NCBI GenBank assembly: GCA_013076295.1
Contig: RQOL01000749.1
Coordinates: forward strand, 1 to 64,000
Length of the DNA stretch: 64,000 nucleotides
Direction of reading: 5' to 3'
From: Sanderia malayensis
Taxonomy: Eukaryota > Cnidaria > Scyphozoa > Semaeostomeae > Pelagiidae
Both the position numbers and the translations under genes were made by a program. The first letter of the stretch is position 1. Each line of letters starts with the position of its first letter. Below, piece by piece: positions 10,680 through 22,766 of the stretch. Under the pieces are notes generated by a model. The model did not search any database, was not told where the DNA came from, and was given only the letters and a program-made list of their open reading frames with translations.

Positions 10680-11545
10680 TTAATATCACGCCGGTGTAAT
10701 ATGACGGACCGAGTAATCAGACGTGATATTACACGTGAGGTGAGTTGTAATACAACATGTAATAATCCAAAGACCTGACCGTGTAATACGACGGTACGAG
10801 TAATACGACATTTGTGTAATACAACGCAAGGAGTAATCTTACGCCAGTGTAATACGATGGATCGAATAGTCAGACGTGATATTACACGTGAGGTGAGTTG
10901 TAATACGACGTGTAATAATCCAAAGACCTGACCATGTAATATGACGGTACGAGTAATACGACATTTGTGTAATACAACGCATGGAGTAATCTTACGCCAG
11001 TGTAATACGATGGATCGAGTAATCAGACGTGATATTACACGTGAGTTGTAATATGACGTGTAATGATCCAATGACATGACTGTGTAATACGACGGTACGA
11101 GTAATACGACATCTGTGTAATACGACGGATGGAGTAATCTCACGCCGGTGTAATATGACGCACCGAGTAATCATATGTGATATTACACGTGAGTAGTAAT
11201 ACGACGTGTAATAATCCAAAGACCTGACCGTGTAATACAACGGTACAAGTAATATGACATTTGTGTAATACAACGCATGGAGTAATCTTACGCCAGTGTA
11301 ATACGATGGATCGAGTAATCAGACGTGATATTACACTTGAGTTGTAATACGACGTGTAATAATCCAAAGCCCTGACCTTGTAATATGACGGTACAAGTAA
11401 TACGAAATTTGTGTAATACAACGCATGGAGTAATCTTACGCCAGTGTAATACGATGGATTGAGTAATCAGACGTGATATTACACGTGAGTTGTAATACGA
11501 CGTGTAATAATCTAATGACCTGACCGTGTAATACGGTGGGTCGAA
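10680..11545. repeat. Tandem array, 146-154 bp units rich in TGTAATACGAC
   Basis: Six copies, marked by the word CAGACGTGATATTACAC or close variants at about 10711, 10864, 11018, 11165, 11311 and 11459. Within each unit the short word TGTAATAC (or its complement) recurs several times with variable spacers such as GTACGAGTAATACGAC. The long minus-strand frames through it (for example 10667-11143) are products of periodicity and encode low-complexity VLH/YYT repeats, not genes. Confidence 0.85.
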
Positions 11546-12975
11546 GGATACCCGGAATACCAGGAATAGTAGATGTGAAAACTTTACAGAAAGTTCTACA
11601 GAAACAATCTTGATATTGACAACACCAATAGTAAGACAACATTTGGAATTGCATTGTTATGTTCCATACCAAATTTAACGAACACGTCAAAATTCATAAA
11701 ATATAGATTGGTATTGAAACAAATTAAATAATAAATATAGTTGACAGGAATAGCATATGAAACGGAACGTTTTAATTATTGTTACTGGATTGTTGCTCAT
11801 ATAAAACAGAACGTTTTAATTATTGTTACTCAATTAAAGTTTGTTCAAGTATTTAGTTTGCAAGCAAGCATTTTTTTCTCGTGGTTGCAAAATGTTGACA
11901 AGCCGGTGGACACTGACAAAGTCAAATTTCCTGCTGCAGTACCGTGATGTTTTGACGCTGTGCAGTCCTGATTTGAGTTTAACACTGACTCTGCCACTGT
12001 CTGGTTTGTACCAGGAACAATATGCGAAAGGCAGTTCTTTTCTTTCATCGCACCACTGTCTTCATCTTTGATTAGTGCATCAACTTTGAAGAAATAATCT
12101 ATTTTGCAAAAATATGGCTCTGGTACCTCACTTTCGTTGACAGCACAGTAGACCTTGCAAAAGGAAGAACGATCAGATCGGCTCATGCATGAGCTGAGGT
12201 GTAAGCCATTCACATGACACCGTCCATCTAATATATATATTCTGCGGAGTCACGTGATGACGCACTTTCCCTGCCAAAAACAATAGATTCGACCCGAAAC
12301 AATAGGTCGAACGCCCAAAAACAATGGGCCGAAACGGCAAACCGTGTGATCACAAAGGCTTTTTTGTATGTGGGTATATGGCAATGAAACTCACACTGAA
12401 TGCTTAGTTTATTATTTTAACCAGGGTAATGGATTTTGTTTTTCGATTTTCTCCTGAAATTTTGAATTATTCCACTAATTATTCTGCTAATTGTGCTATC
12501 ACGAAAAAACTACGGTTTACGCTGGAGAAACTTCCAAATTCGCGTCCCGAATTCCATTTTGGAGCACAGTATTCGCTCTTCACGTGACCCGTTTCGCCTT
12601 TTGCTGTAATTTGATTGGCTCTTTCCCGACTTCACGTGAACAGTCACGCGTTTGTCGTTATCATGAAAATTTGCCCTCGGGTTGAACAGCAGGTACTTTT
12701 GGAGAAGACGCGTGTTTTTGTTTTGAACACAAAGGATAACTGGGCGCCTTTCAAAGTGTTTTACGACCTGAATTGTCTTTGTAAAGACTTGCTAATTGTT
12801 TGAGAGACCTCTGGAAAATTACAGGAAACAATTGAGAACACAGGTGATAGCTTTGTTTTGTTTTTTGAGTGAGATAGTTGTAGTTTAGGTAGTGGGCGAC
12901 CGCCATTGCTTCGGCATGCTTGCGACGCTTAGGCCTAATGTAAACAGGCCCAAAGTTTTAACAAACAAATTATGA
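11546..12975. other. Spacer with unrecognised ORF and small hairpins
   Basis: A 122-aa minus-strand frame at 11845-12213 (cysteine-containing, EVPEPYFCKIDYFFKVDALI) could be a coding remnant but I do not recognise it. At about 12290-12345 two hairpins with near-identical loops follow each other: TCGACC-CGAAACAATA-GGTCGA and GCCC-AAAAACAAT-GGGC. CACGTGA words occur at about 12251, 12580 and 12633. No gene is supported. Confidence 0.4.
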
Positions 12976-15165
12976 TAAGGGGTTATCAGGCGAGCGAAGC
13001 GAGCCAAACTGTTGCAGGAGAAGTAGGCAGAGGTATGAGCGAATGCAGCGCACGAAGTGCGCCATATCAATCAATGTTTCTTGATAATAGATAGACAGGC
13101 GAGCGCAGCGAGCTAACCCATTGTACGTGGGGTTGAAAGAGGCAGCGCACGAAGTGCGCCTTACCAGTCAATGTTTCTTGATAATAGATGGACAGGCGAG
13201 CGCAGCGAGCTAACCCATTGTAAGTGGGGTTGAAAGGGGCATGAGCGAAGCGAATGCAGCGCACGAAGTGCGCCCTATCAGGCAATGTTTCTTGATAATA
13301 GACAGACAGGCGAGCGCAGCGAGCTAACCCATTGTACGTGGGGTTGAAAGAGGCATGAGCGAAGCGAATTCAGCGCACGAAGTGCGCCCTATCAGTCAAT
13401 GTTTCTTGGTAATAGATAGACAGGCGAGCGCAGCGAGCTAACACATTGTACGTGGGGTTGAAAGAGGCATGAGCGAAGCGAATGCAGCGCACGAAGTGCG
13501 CCCTATCAGTCAATGTTTCTTGATAATAGATAGACAGGCGAGCGCAGCGAGCTAACCCATTGTACGTGGGGTTGAAAGAGGCATCAGCAAAGCGAATGCA
13601 GCGCACGAAGTGCGCCTTACCAGTCAATGTTTCTTGATAATAGATGGACAGGCGAGCGCAGCGAGCTAACCCATTGTAAGTGGGGTTGAAAGAGGCATGA
13701 GCGAAGCGAATGCAGCGCATGAAGTGCGCCCTATCAGTCAATGTTTCTTGATAATAGATAGACACGCGAGCGCAGCGAGCTAACCCATTGTACGTGGGGT
13801 TGAAAGAGGCATGAGCGAAGCGAATGCAGCGCACGAAGTGCGCCCTATCAGTCATTGTTTCTTGATAATAGATAGACAGGCGAGCGCAGCGAGCTAACAC
13901 ATTGTACGTGGGGTTGAAAGAGGCATGAGCGAAGCGAATGCAGCGCACGAACTGCGCCCTATCAGTCAATGTTTCTTGGTAATAGATAGACAGGCGAGCG
14001 CAGCGAGCTAACACATTGTACGTGGGGTTGAAAGAGGCATGAGCGAAGCGAATGCAGCGCACGAAGTGCGCCCTATCAGTCAATGTTTCTTGATAATAGA
14101 TAGACAGGCGAGCGCAGCGAGCTAACCCATTGTACGTGGGGTTGAAAGAGGCATGAGCAAAGCGAATGCAGCGCACGAAGTGCGCCTTACCAGTCAATGT
14201 TTCTTGATAATAGATGGACAGGCGAGCGCAGCGAGCTAACCCATTGTAAGTGGGGTTGAAAGAGGCATGAGCGAAGCGAATGCAGCGCACGAAGTGCGCC
14301 CTACCCGTCAATGTTTCTTGATAATAGATGGACAGGCGAGCGCAGCGAGCTAACCCATTGTAAGTGGGGTTGAAAGGGGCATGAGCGAAGCGAATGCAGC
14401 GCATGAAGTGCGCCCTATCAGTCAATGTTTCTTGATAATAGATAGACACGCGAGCGCAGCGAGCTAACCCATTGTACGTGGGGTTGAAAGAGGCATGAGC
14501 GAAGCGAATGCAGCGCACGAAGTGCGCCCTATCAGTCATTGTTTCTTGATAATAGATAGACAGGCGAGCGCAGCGAGCTAACACATTGTACGTTGGGTTG
14601 AAAGAGGCATGAGCGAAGCGAATGCAGCGCACGAACTGCGCCCTATCAGTCAATGTTTCTTGATAATAGATAGACAGGCGAGCGCAGCGAGCTAACCCAT
14701 TGTACGTGGGGTTGAAAGAGGCATGAGCGAAGCGAATGCAGCGCACGAAGTGCGCCCTATCAGTCAATGTTTCTTGATAATAGATAGACAGGCGAGCGCA
14801 GCGAGCTAACCCATTGTACGTGGGGTTGAAAGATGCATGAGCGAAGCGAATGCAGCGCACGAAGTGCGCCTTACCAGTCAATGTTTCTTGATAATAGATG
14901 GACAGGCGAGCGCAGCGAGCTAATCCATTGTAAGTGGGGTTGAAAGAGGCATAAGCGAAGCGAATGCAGCGCACGAAGTGCGCCCTACCCGTCAATGTCT
15001 CTTGATAATAGATAGACAGGCGAGCGCAGCGAGCTAACCCATTGTACGTGGGGTTGAAAGAGGCATGAGCGAAGCGAATGCAGCGCACGAAGTGCGCCAA
15101 CCAGATTAAGCTTTTTTTACTTGACGGGCTGGGGCGAACGAGCGAAGCGAGTGATGACCCCTAGT
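12976..15165. repeat. 114-bp hairpin-rich satellite with 684-bp higher-order period and a conserved terminus
   Basis: About 18 units, each 114 bp (some 16 bp shorter near the left edge), marked by TCAATGTTTCTTGATAATAG. Rare variants recur exactly six units apart: GACACGCGAG at about 13763 and 14447, CAGTCATTGTTTC at about 13851 and 14535, CACGAACTGCGCC at about 13946 and 14630, giving a 684-bp higher-order repeat. Each unit holds several inverted or triloop-prone words: GCGCACGAAGTGCGC, GAGCGAAGCGA, GCGCAGCG, AACCC...GGGTT and TATCA...TGATA. Because 114 is divisible by three, a 576-aa minus-strand frame stays open through it (13370-15100); it is not a gene. The array ends in a 60-bp tail, CCAACCAGATTAAGC to CCCCTAGT (15098-15165), found again at 49085-49161. 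Confidence 0.92.
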
Positions 15166-18100
15166 ACTTATTAAAGCTGGGGGACACATAGGTCATTCCC
15201 CCACCAAATATATCTTGCAAGTGTTCGCAGATCAATTTATGTAAGTCGTCTGACATGTATTTGTCCGTTCTTTGTGGTGGCAGAAGAACTGTAGGGCAAA
15301 ATTGAAATGGGGATGACAACATTTCAACCTGATGTTGCTTTACAAATGCATCATTCAATGACCGTCCTGGTCTGGCAAAAATTCTACAACTTTTATGCGT
15401 TGTATCTGTCTTCCATGGTCGTTGGCTAAATTCTTCTCCTCTGCTTCCTCGGAGCTAATCAAATGGAACAAACTTTTCCATGTGTGGCCCATATTTACTT
15501 TATCCAAAGCAACACCGTTGTTGGAAATTTCCATTATCGAAAATTTTTACTGCTGTATAAATTTTGAAAAGTATTCCTTTTCAATACATCTACCACTGGT
15601 AGGAACACCAGACAGTATACCATTCATCCGTTCAAATGCAAAGCACCAGAACGTGTGGCAAGGTCTGTAGTCATTTATGGTATCTGCCAGGTGCAGTGAC
15701 ATGTGGTTATTGATGGACATTTGCCATTTTCCGTAAAGTTCACCAAATAATATGTGATGTTGCTGCAATTTTTGTGCGAGTTGCAGTACTTCCTTTTTAT
15801 TCACCAGACCCTTGGAACAAATTTCAACAACTTCACACAACAATACAAGGCATCTGTAATTTTTTGCAGGCAATAGCTCAAAGAAACATGCCCTTGCATA
15901 CACATTGGCAAAGATTTGCCACTGTTGGGCAGTAAAACTATCTAATGTTACTCGCTCTAAGATGTTCGTCGGCAACCTTCCACAATCAGACGGTAACACA
16001 GTGCTTTTCAGCCGTGATTTCAATTTGTTATGATCCTTTATCAAGCAATTTTTGTCATCATTATTTTTGGGGTCGAGGATGATAGTGACTTCTTTCTTCA
16101 CAAGCCCGAGCAGCAAGGCATGCATAGGGTCTACGGCACACCTTCTAACTGGGTCAAAATACGGCAATCAATGTATCTCCGAATATCTAACGCCATTCTT
16201 CTTGGCTATACCTGTTGCTGGAGTTTTCGTTTTAGCATTCCTATATTCAGCCGATTGAGTTAACACCTCTTCTTTTTGCCACATATTAAATGAGAAATTC
16301 TTGGAATAATAACTCATCTTCCCGCATCCAAATTTGTATTTGTTGCAGCCTTTTATTGCCTTGTGTGACAAGAATTGTGACACTTTCCGAATTGCAGGAA
16401 TGTCACAAGAAATGCATAATAGCAAACCCCTCATCACAATGCATTGGCCTGTTTCTTTAACGTTCACCTTTATTCCCTTCCACAAGAGAAGAAGGTCGTC
16501 GACAAATGGCCTCAGAAAAGTGTTCATATTACCTTTTGGCTCTGTTGGTCCCGGGATGATGCCAACAACGCAAATCCACTTTTTCAAAAGGCGCTCTGAA
16601 CGTGGCAAATTGAGAATGGAACATCACTGCTCCCATGGAAAATTGTGAGCGCTTAAATGGCTTCACCCAGTCAACGTATAGCATCAATGCTATGTTGTGC
16701 ATATTGCATAGGAAACCATCATGCCCAACTTAAAATTCTTGCCACATATGGCCATCCCAAATGTCTTCCATATTGTCCGATACAATGTGTCCGGCATGCA
16801 AGGTTAGTAACTGGCGGAACTCTTTGGACTGCAGAAGTTCTGTAATCCATTGCGACGGCTTTTTGAATACGTACTCCTTGAATGGCGTCAGACTGAGCTT
16901 GTTGTACGATAGCGACTTTTGAAATAGTAAGGTTTCGTTTCACTGTTTGCCGTAATGAACGGTAGTACATGTAACTGATGCCGTCAATATGCCATGTTCA
17001 TTCATTAAATCCTGTTTACAATAAATTTCATTGCACGTGTCACGGGGGCATACAATCAGGGTTTCTATGCAATTACGTGGAGCATAAACATTGTTTGCAA
17101 CAAACAATGATTCCGAAAAGAGGGATGAAATATGGTTTCTTGTTGCTATGAGCAGGCAATATACCATTTTGAAGAGAAAGGTTGCTGCTGCATTCATGAT
17201 GTTGAAACGTGCTTGCCACCAGAGAAAAAGCTTTACAAACCATAGAACTATGTTGTATTCTTCCATCAATTCATCATTTGGTGTCATCTCATCATCCACA
17301 CCTGGCAAAGCGTCATTAGTGAAATTTGTTTCTGTTGTTGACAAATAATACTTATATAAGAGTGGGTCAGATTTTATTACAAGGGTTGCTGCTCGTTGCA
17401 TAACTTGTGTTATTAATAAGATAAGGAGAATGAGCGTGTCTTTGCTTGAGAATTGTAAGCAAAAAATATTCGTACGGGAAAGAAAATGATAAGGTTTTTG
17501 TAAGAGGTTATATAGGGGCATGATGGGTCAGCGAGGAAGGACATTAGTATAAAGGTGGCAGTATTTACATTACGAATTTCGGTGTAAGTGATTGTATACG
17601 CTATTTTTATTCCTTGCAAAGATAATATGCTATGAAGTCTCGTCTATATATATCGGTTCAAATGCAAAGGTATCATTTATTTACCTCTTGTAATCTGACC
17701 TGGGATTTCAGGTACCGTTTCACCAAGTGCTTCATTCCAAACCTCTACGTTTGAATCGGAGCTTTCATTGTCATCGTTGTCGAACATGATTTCTCTGAAC
17801 GAACTTTCTGAATCTGAAATTATGAAACAAATATTGCATTGAAGATTTAATGGAAAACTGTTTGCTACTTTCATTGTCTTCGCTGAATAGAAATAAATTG
17901 AAGAATCTAGCATCACCATCTGTTACTGTCAGAAATTTGTCCGTTAGCAACCATAACGAGAACAGGACAAACAATTATGTTTTCACCCTAGGCTGGTAAT
18001 GACGAAACCATACCATGTTCATGCTTTTTGTGAAGGGTTACCAAACATCATAATATATGAGGTTGTGTCAATATATGAATCGTACTCTAAGCAAAATCAA

Positions 18101-18480
18101 TATATAGTATTTGTCAATCTATTTGATGGATGCAGACCTTTTACGTACTATAACCGCTTAATAGCGATGACCTTTCTATTCCTTGCTCTTCAGCTAACAC
18201 AGCTGTTACTTAGAATTAATAACCTCCTTGTTAAACTATTATGCACAAATGCTAAGGACAATTTTGGCTAAGGAAGATTACTTACCTCCAGAGTCAGTAC
18301 CATCCACCTGCTCATCCAGATTTTGTAGATAGGAATCTCTTCCTGCACCGCTTTCATGATTGAATAAAATCGAAGGCTCTTTCACATGACCATGCACCTT
18401 TACATGTTCGTTAGCGGTCTTCCGCAACATATATTTTGCCCACAACACAAATTACAAGGACACTTTAGCACTGACATTAT
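15161..18480 (-). pseudogene. EnSpm/CACTA-type TNP2-like transposase gene, spliced and frameshifted
   Basis: TNP2-like transposases move CACTA elements. The 5' exon (about 18470-18287) has the cysteine cluster CPCNLCCG and an HVKVHGH word and ends in a donor GGAGGTAAG. An acidic exon (about 17811-17687) follows, then the main coding block from about 17445. It contains LIVCPRDTCNEIYC with HYGKQ, LYVDWVKPF, the hallmark VVGIIPGPTEPKGNMNTFL (16555-16500 area), VDPMHALLLGLV, LPTNILERVTLDSFTAQQW, FWCFAFERMNG and a C-terminal PPQRTDKYMSDDL ending at 15161. Shifts occur near 16620 and between other blocks. The copy abuts the satellite terminus on its 3' side, so its own left end is not visible. It faces away from the Ulp1-like gene at 19.1-21.7 kb. 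Confidence 0.82.
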
Positions 18481-18486
18481 AGCTTT

Positions 18487-19102
18487 CTTGATGAACTAAC
18501 TTGATTTTATGGAACTCGACAGAACTTGACACAACTTGACAGTGAGCATGGTCGCATGGCAAGCTGAGAAGCACGTGTTGTTGGACCCCGCTTTGATTTG
18601 TTGTTTTCTGTGCTGGGTTTATTTGTTTCTCGTGCAAAATTCATTTCAACCAATACGAAATTGCTTTCAGAAAAAGGTAACACTTGTTAACCAATTGAAA
18701 CTTCGTATTTTGAAAAACGATTTGGAGTAAGAGCATGTGGAGATTTACCCACACAAAAGACTCACTTGTGATCATTGTCGTTGAGAAAAGTAGAATCGAT
18801 TGCAAATTCTTTACATTCAGTTCCATAATGAATTCTGCGGAAACAGATGTTTTGTGTCAGGGACAGAAAAGGATTGAGTAGCTCGAAAAAGAAAACCGCA
18901 ACCTCCGGAATACGCAAGAACAAGAGCAACCAAACAGCTTATGCTTGCCAACGGTAACAATTTGAGCACTTTTCTTAAATTTAGATGTAGGCCCGCACCA
19001 GTGGCGCGCCTTTCAATGTCTGCAAGCTCAAACTCAACAAAAGATAAAACTAATTGTTGAAGAGAAATTCTGATCAACTTTTACTGAAACGTTTATCGTC
19101 AC
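18487..19102. other. Intergenic region between divergent transposase and protease genes
   Basis: No gene supported. Position between two outward-facing genes makes it the likely shared promoter region, but I see no clear TATA or operator motif. A CACGTGA word lies at about 19100. Confidence 0.35.
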
Positions 19103-21665
19103 GTGATTAATCTCCTAATCTCTCTGCAGCGAATTTTCAAAAATGCTCTGAGAGCGCCAAGTGGCCCACTCAGTCAGCTGGTAGTCAACGTGCAAACAAT
19201 TGAGTGGTGTCAGCTGACTAAGTGTACAAAGATAGCATTTCTGGACGCGGTAAAGAAGAAGATGCAAGCACAGGGGATAAGAAGCAGTAATGTCCCGTAT
19301 ATATTACAACGAATGCGGGGTTATTATAATTCAATGCGTACATCTGCTAGAAATAATGCCAGTGCTGGGGCAAGGAGAAAAACAAGAAAGCAGAACAAGC
19401 AAAGTGTTCATATTCACGTAGGTTTTCTTGACACTTTTAGACTACATAACAGATATTTTCAAGTTCAGCTTAGGTTTACAGGATGCACTTTTTATCAACT
19501 GCTTTAACTAATTTATTGTGCTAAGCTAAGGCTTTCATACGTTAAGAATGCTGCAATGTGTGTAGTGCATAATATATATAATGCAATATACGTAATAATA
19601 CTGCAATATGTCCTGCATAACAGCGCTTGAAAAATATGGCAGTGAAAGATGCGATACAGAAAGGGGAAATTGATCCAAAAACAAAGAAGCATTGAAGCAG
19701 TTCCGTAAAGATGTCCCTATAGCGGAAACAGCACTGGAAGACATTGAGTCACCACCCGACAGCGATGATGAGGAAGGATTGCTGTTGGCAAAAACAAAGC
19801 AACTGAATGCCTTACAGGAAGGGAGTAAGTGAAGGATGGACATCTAGAGACACATTAGAGAGTGCGTTTACGGCATGACTAGCGAGTCAAACCCAGTGGT
19901 GAATGAACTGAGTTCCACAGAAACCAGGGATGTGCCTGTGATAGACTGGCTACAAAAGCCACACTATGTCGTGTACCTATGGGATACAATGCCAAGTTTT
20001 ACATCTGAGCAGGTCCCATACAAACCATAACACTTAAATAATACAAAAACATAACAACAATAACAGCTTGCAAATAACAAATTCAAATTCGTATTGCAGA
20101 TCAACAAGTCATTGCAAAGGTCACATGTTTATTTGGGGGCGTGTAGCGGTGATGATCTGAAGCAATTACTGCTTGGAAATAAATTGAAGTCAAAAGTAAT
20201 TTGTATCTCTTGGCACGAATGTATTGATAACGTTTCTAAATAGAAAATGTTACAATGGGAAGAACTCTATATTTTCATTGTTTTCACATATAATGGTTTC
20301 TTTACTGAGCAGTTTGGTTGCATTCATGAATCACACGAAAAGGGTATAACAATGGTCTTTCATATACAAGTTTTTTGTGCCAAGCACAACCTCTTATCTT
20401 TTATACATAATTTTTTAGAAAGAATATGCGGAGACACTGCTGCCACTGTCGCTAGTAGAGATAAAAATGAGAAGAGGACTACTTGTATTTTCCGAAGATC
20501 TCCGTAAACATGTACAGAACCAAGTCAAGGTAGTCATGGCCATGGGTTGGAAAACTTGTATTGTATTTTCAAACTCGTTGCAGAAAAGACTGCAATTTAA
20601 ACACGGCAATAATTGACGCTGTTCTTTCTCAGTTGTCTGAATATTACTGTCACAAATACATTGTAATACCCGTTTTGAAGACACAACCAGAATCCATGGC
20701 ACAAGGAACATACTGGACTATTTCTGTAAGTTGCAATCATTTTTTCTTGTTCAGTGCGTTCTTAAACATGTTTAATAATGTAACACATTATCTTAATTGC
20801 TTTTTAGATAGCGGTCATTCAAGAAAACAAAAAACTTATCGTTTTCCTTGACCCACTTGGACAACCCAGTGATGTGGATGTTGATAAAATGTGGTATGCA
20901 ATAGACAATGTGCCACCAAACCTATTTTTTGTTGCAATTATGAATTCTTTCAAATTTGATAAATTATGTATTCTCACGTGCCATCTATTTTCATCCGGTA
21001 TAATACTGTGCCTTTATTTCAGTTTCTATCTAGATGAGATTACTGAAGTTTGTGGCATGTGGACAAAATACACAAATGACCAATATGAGGAAAGTTGCCA
21101 GGTAAAATATTCTTTTTCTGCAATATAGCCACAACAACAACTTTGTGTTCACTAATAGCTGTTCATATTAGAAGCTTATCTTTCACCCTCTATTACCAGC
21201 TTAATGTATTTATTTCAGACCCACATACCAATAACAGACAAAATAGAGGATTGTGGAGTGTTTTCATTTTTGGTAAGCTGTTTCATGATATTTTCAACGC
21301 TCCCCTTTAAACTCTTCCTCAACTCAATGCTGTAGATACATCACAACCTGCCAATGATTTGGTTTTATAATATTTCAGTACGCCGTAGAAGCTATTGGAA
21401 AAACTAAGCTGCCAAAAACGGTAAGAAATCACATAAGCTTAAGCATTAAGCATGCTTTATAACAATGTCGTAATAACTATAGTGCTTTTAGCAGTACATG
21501 AAGTTGTACACAATTTAATCCTAGTCCAAGCTATCTTACTCCTAGATTGATGACATTGAAGATATTCGGTTGTGGATGTTGGAGAAAATAGTCAAAGGCC
21601 ACGGTACAGAGGAAGAAAATAGTTTCATCGATGACGACGATACACAATTCGACCACCTAGAATGA
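19103..21665 (+). pseudogene. Multi-exon Ulp1-like (C48) cysteine protease gene, probable second gene of an EnSpm element
   Basis: Ulp1-family proteases cleave SUMO-like modifiers and are common passengers of CACTA and Mutator-like elements. Exons are visible with clean splice sites: 20419-20529 (EYAETLLPLSLVEIKM), 20633-20725, 20808 to about 20960, 21023-21101, 21219-21272, 21379-21420 and 21546-21665. Motifs in order: GTYWTIS (family HW), KLIVFLDPLG (Asp), and EDCGVFSFL (catalytic Cys). The last exon is acidic and ends at a TGA at 21663-21665. The catalytic His position reads Tyr (TAC), a one-base change from CAC. Upstream exons at 19103-19430 and 19633-19827 (LEDIESPPDSDDEEG) are basic/acidic, with a shift near 19695. 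Gene start is uncertain. Confidence 0.68.
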
Positions 21666-21857
21666 TTGTAGTTTTTAACAGATTTTTTAGTTTCTTTTCA
21701 GTAGTAACAGTAAATTTCAATGACTTCCAGAAGTTATTATTTTCTTAAATTTGAACAAAAATATGGTTCACGCAAATCAGAAATGTCTTTCTCAATTGCT
21801 TTCCTTCGCAGCGGATTAATTTATCATATTAAGACAACTGCGCAGTAACAATAACAA

Positions 21858-22190
21858 GTGATTACACGAGCCGTCATATTACACGAGCCGTTGTATTACA
21901 CGAGCCGTTGTATTACACGAGCCGTTGTATTACACATAGCATTACACGGTGTGTGCTATTACACATCACATTACACGGTGTGTGCTATTACACTTCACAT
22001 TACATGGTGTGTGCTATTACACATCACATTACACGGTGTGTGCTATTACACATCACATTACACGGTGTGTGCTATTACACATAGCATTACACGGTGTGTC
22101 GTATTACACGTCAGATTCTTAGATTCGACGAATCAAACGTCGTATTGCACGTAGCGTCATATTACATGAAATGTGATATTACACGGCAAA
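21858..22190. repeat. ATTACAC minisatellite, 17-bp and about 30-bp units
   Basis: The first part is four copies of a 17-bp unit (ATTACACGAGCCGTTGT). It passes into copies of about 30 bp alternating ATTACACATCAC and ATTACACGGTGTGTGCT. Every unit carries the ATTACAC word that also underlies the array at 10.7-11.5 kb. The plus-strand frame through it is an artefact of the repeat. Confidence 0.85.
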
Positions 22191-22199
22191 TTTCACGTC

Positions 22200-22766
22200 A
22201 ATTTCACATCATATTTCTCAGCGTTTTTACCTGTGGCTGGCTTAATGTGTCATTTGTCATTTGCCCTTTCGGATGTGTTGCTCATTTTCAGAGCTTGCTT
22301 GCTGTTCTAGAAGTCCTTAGGTCATCCAGGCAGCTCCCCCAAACTTCTCACAGAGACTATGTCTCCATGTGAGCATCACACTGTGTCCATTTTTTCCGAG
22401 CATTAGAATCATCTTTGGCGGCAAGGATTTTAATTTTGCTGCAAACACTTGGCTGCTGCCTTGGCTCCTGCGTGTATGCATTGTTAATTCTCCTGTTGTT
22501 TCCCTGTGGCAATGACACTCGCACTTCATGCTCTTCATATCGGAATAGATATTGCAGCAAAATTTTTCTTGCCTTTCGAATCTGCAACAAAAATCAATAA
22601 CAACCAAATGAAATTCACTCATTAAAATGCTTCCCGGCTAGCTGATAATCCGGACATAGATTGATTTCGAATTAGAACCCACCATAAAGAGAACAAAAAA
22701 ATTTTCATCACTCCTACAGGTCATCACTAGTGGCATGAACTATATAATCAACTACTCTTGTCCCCC
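22200..22766 (-). other. Unrecognised coding remnant (22357-22590) and spacer
   Basis: A 77-aa minus-strand frame (22590-22357) begins IRKARKILLQYLFRYEEHEV and includes SLPQGNNRRINNAY. The composition looks like real coding sequence rather than noise, and it is preceded by a possible acceptor, but I cannot name the family with confidence. Nothing else seen. Confidence 0.3.

Noticed and set aside
10667..11690. Four overlapping minus-strand frames with repeated VLH/YYT words
   Set aside because: They follow the tandem array and are not related to any protein family; all arise from the TGTAATACGAC periodicity.
12290..12345. Paired hairpins as a transcription terminator or attachment site
   Set aside because: In animal DNA with no adjoining gene they have no supporting context; described only as hairpins.
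13370..15100. A 576-aa open frame of 38-residue repeats on the minus strand
   Set aside because: The frame stays open only because the satellite period (114 bp) is a multiple of three; no coding bias, no start context, and the same repeats occur as a non-coding element tail elsewhere.
12976..15100. CRISPR-like array of repeats
   Set aside because: Units are contiguous 114-bp satellites with no unique spacers and no cas genes; the sequence is animal.
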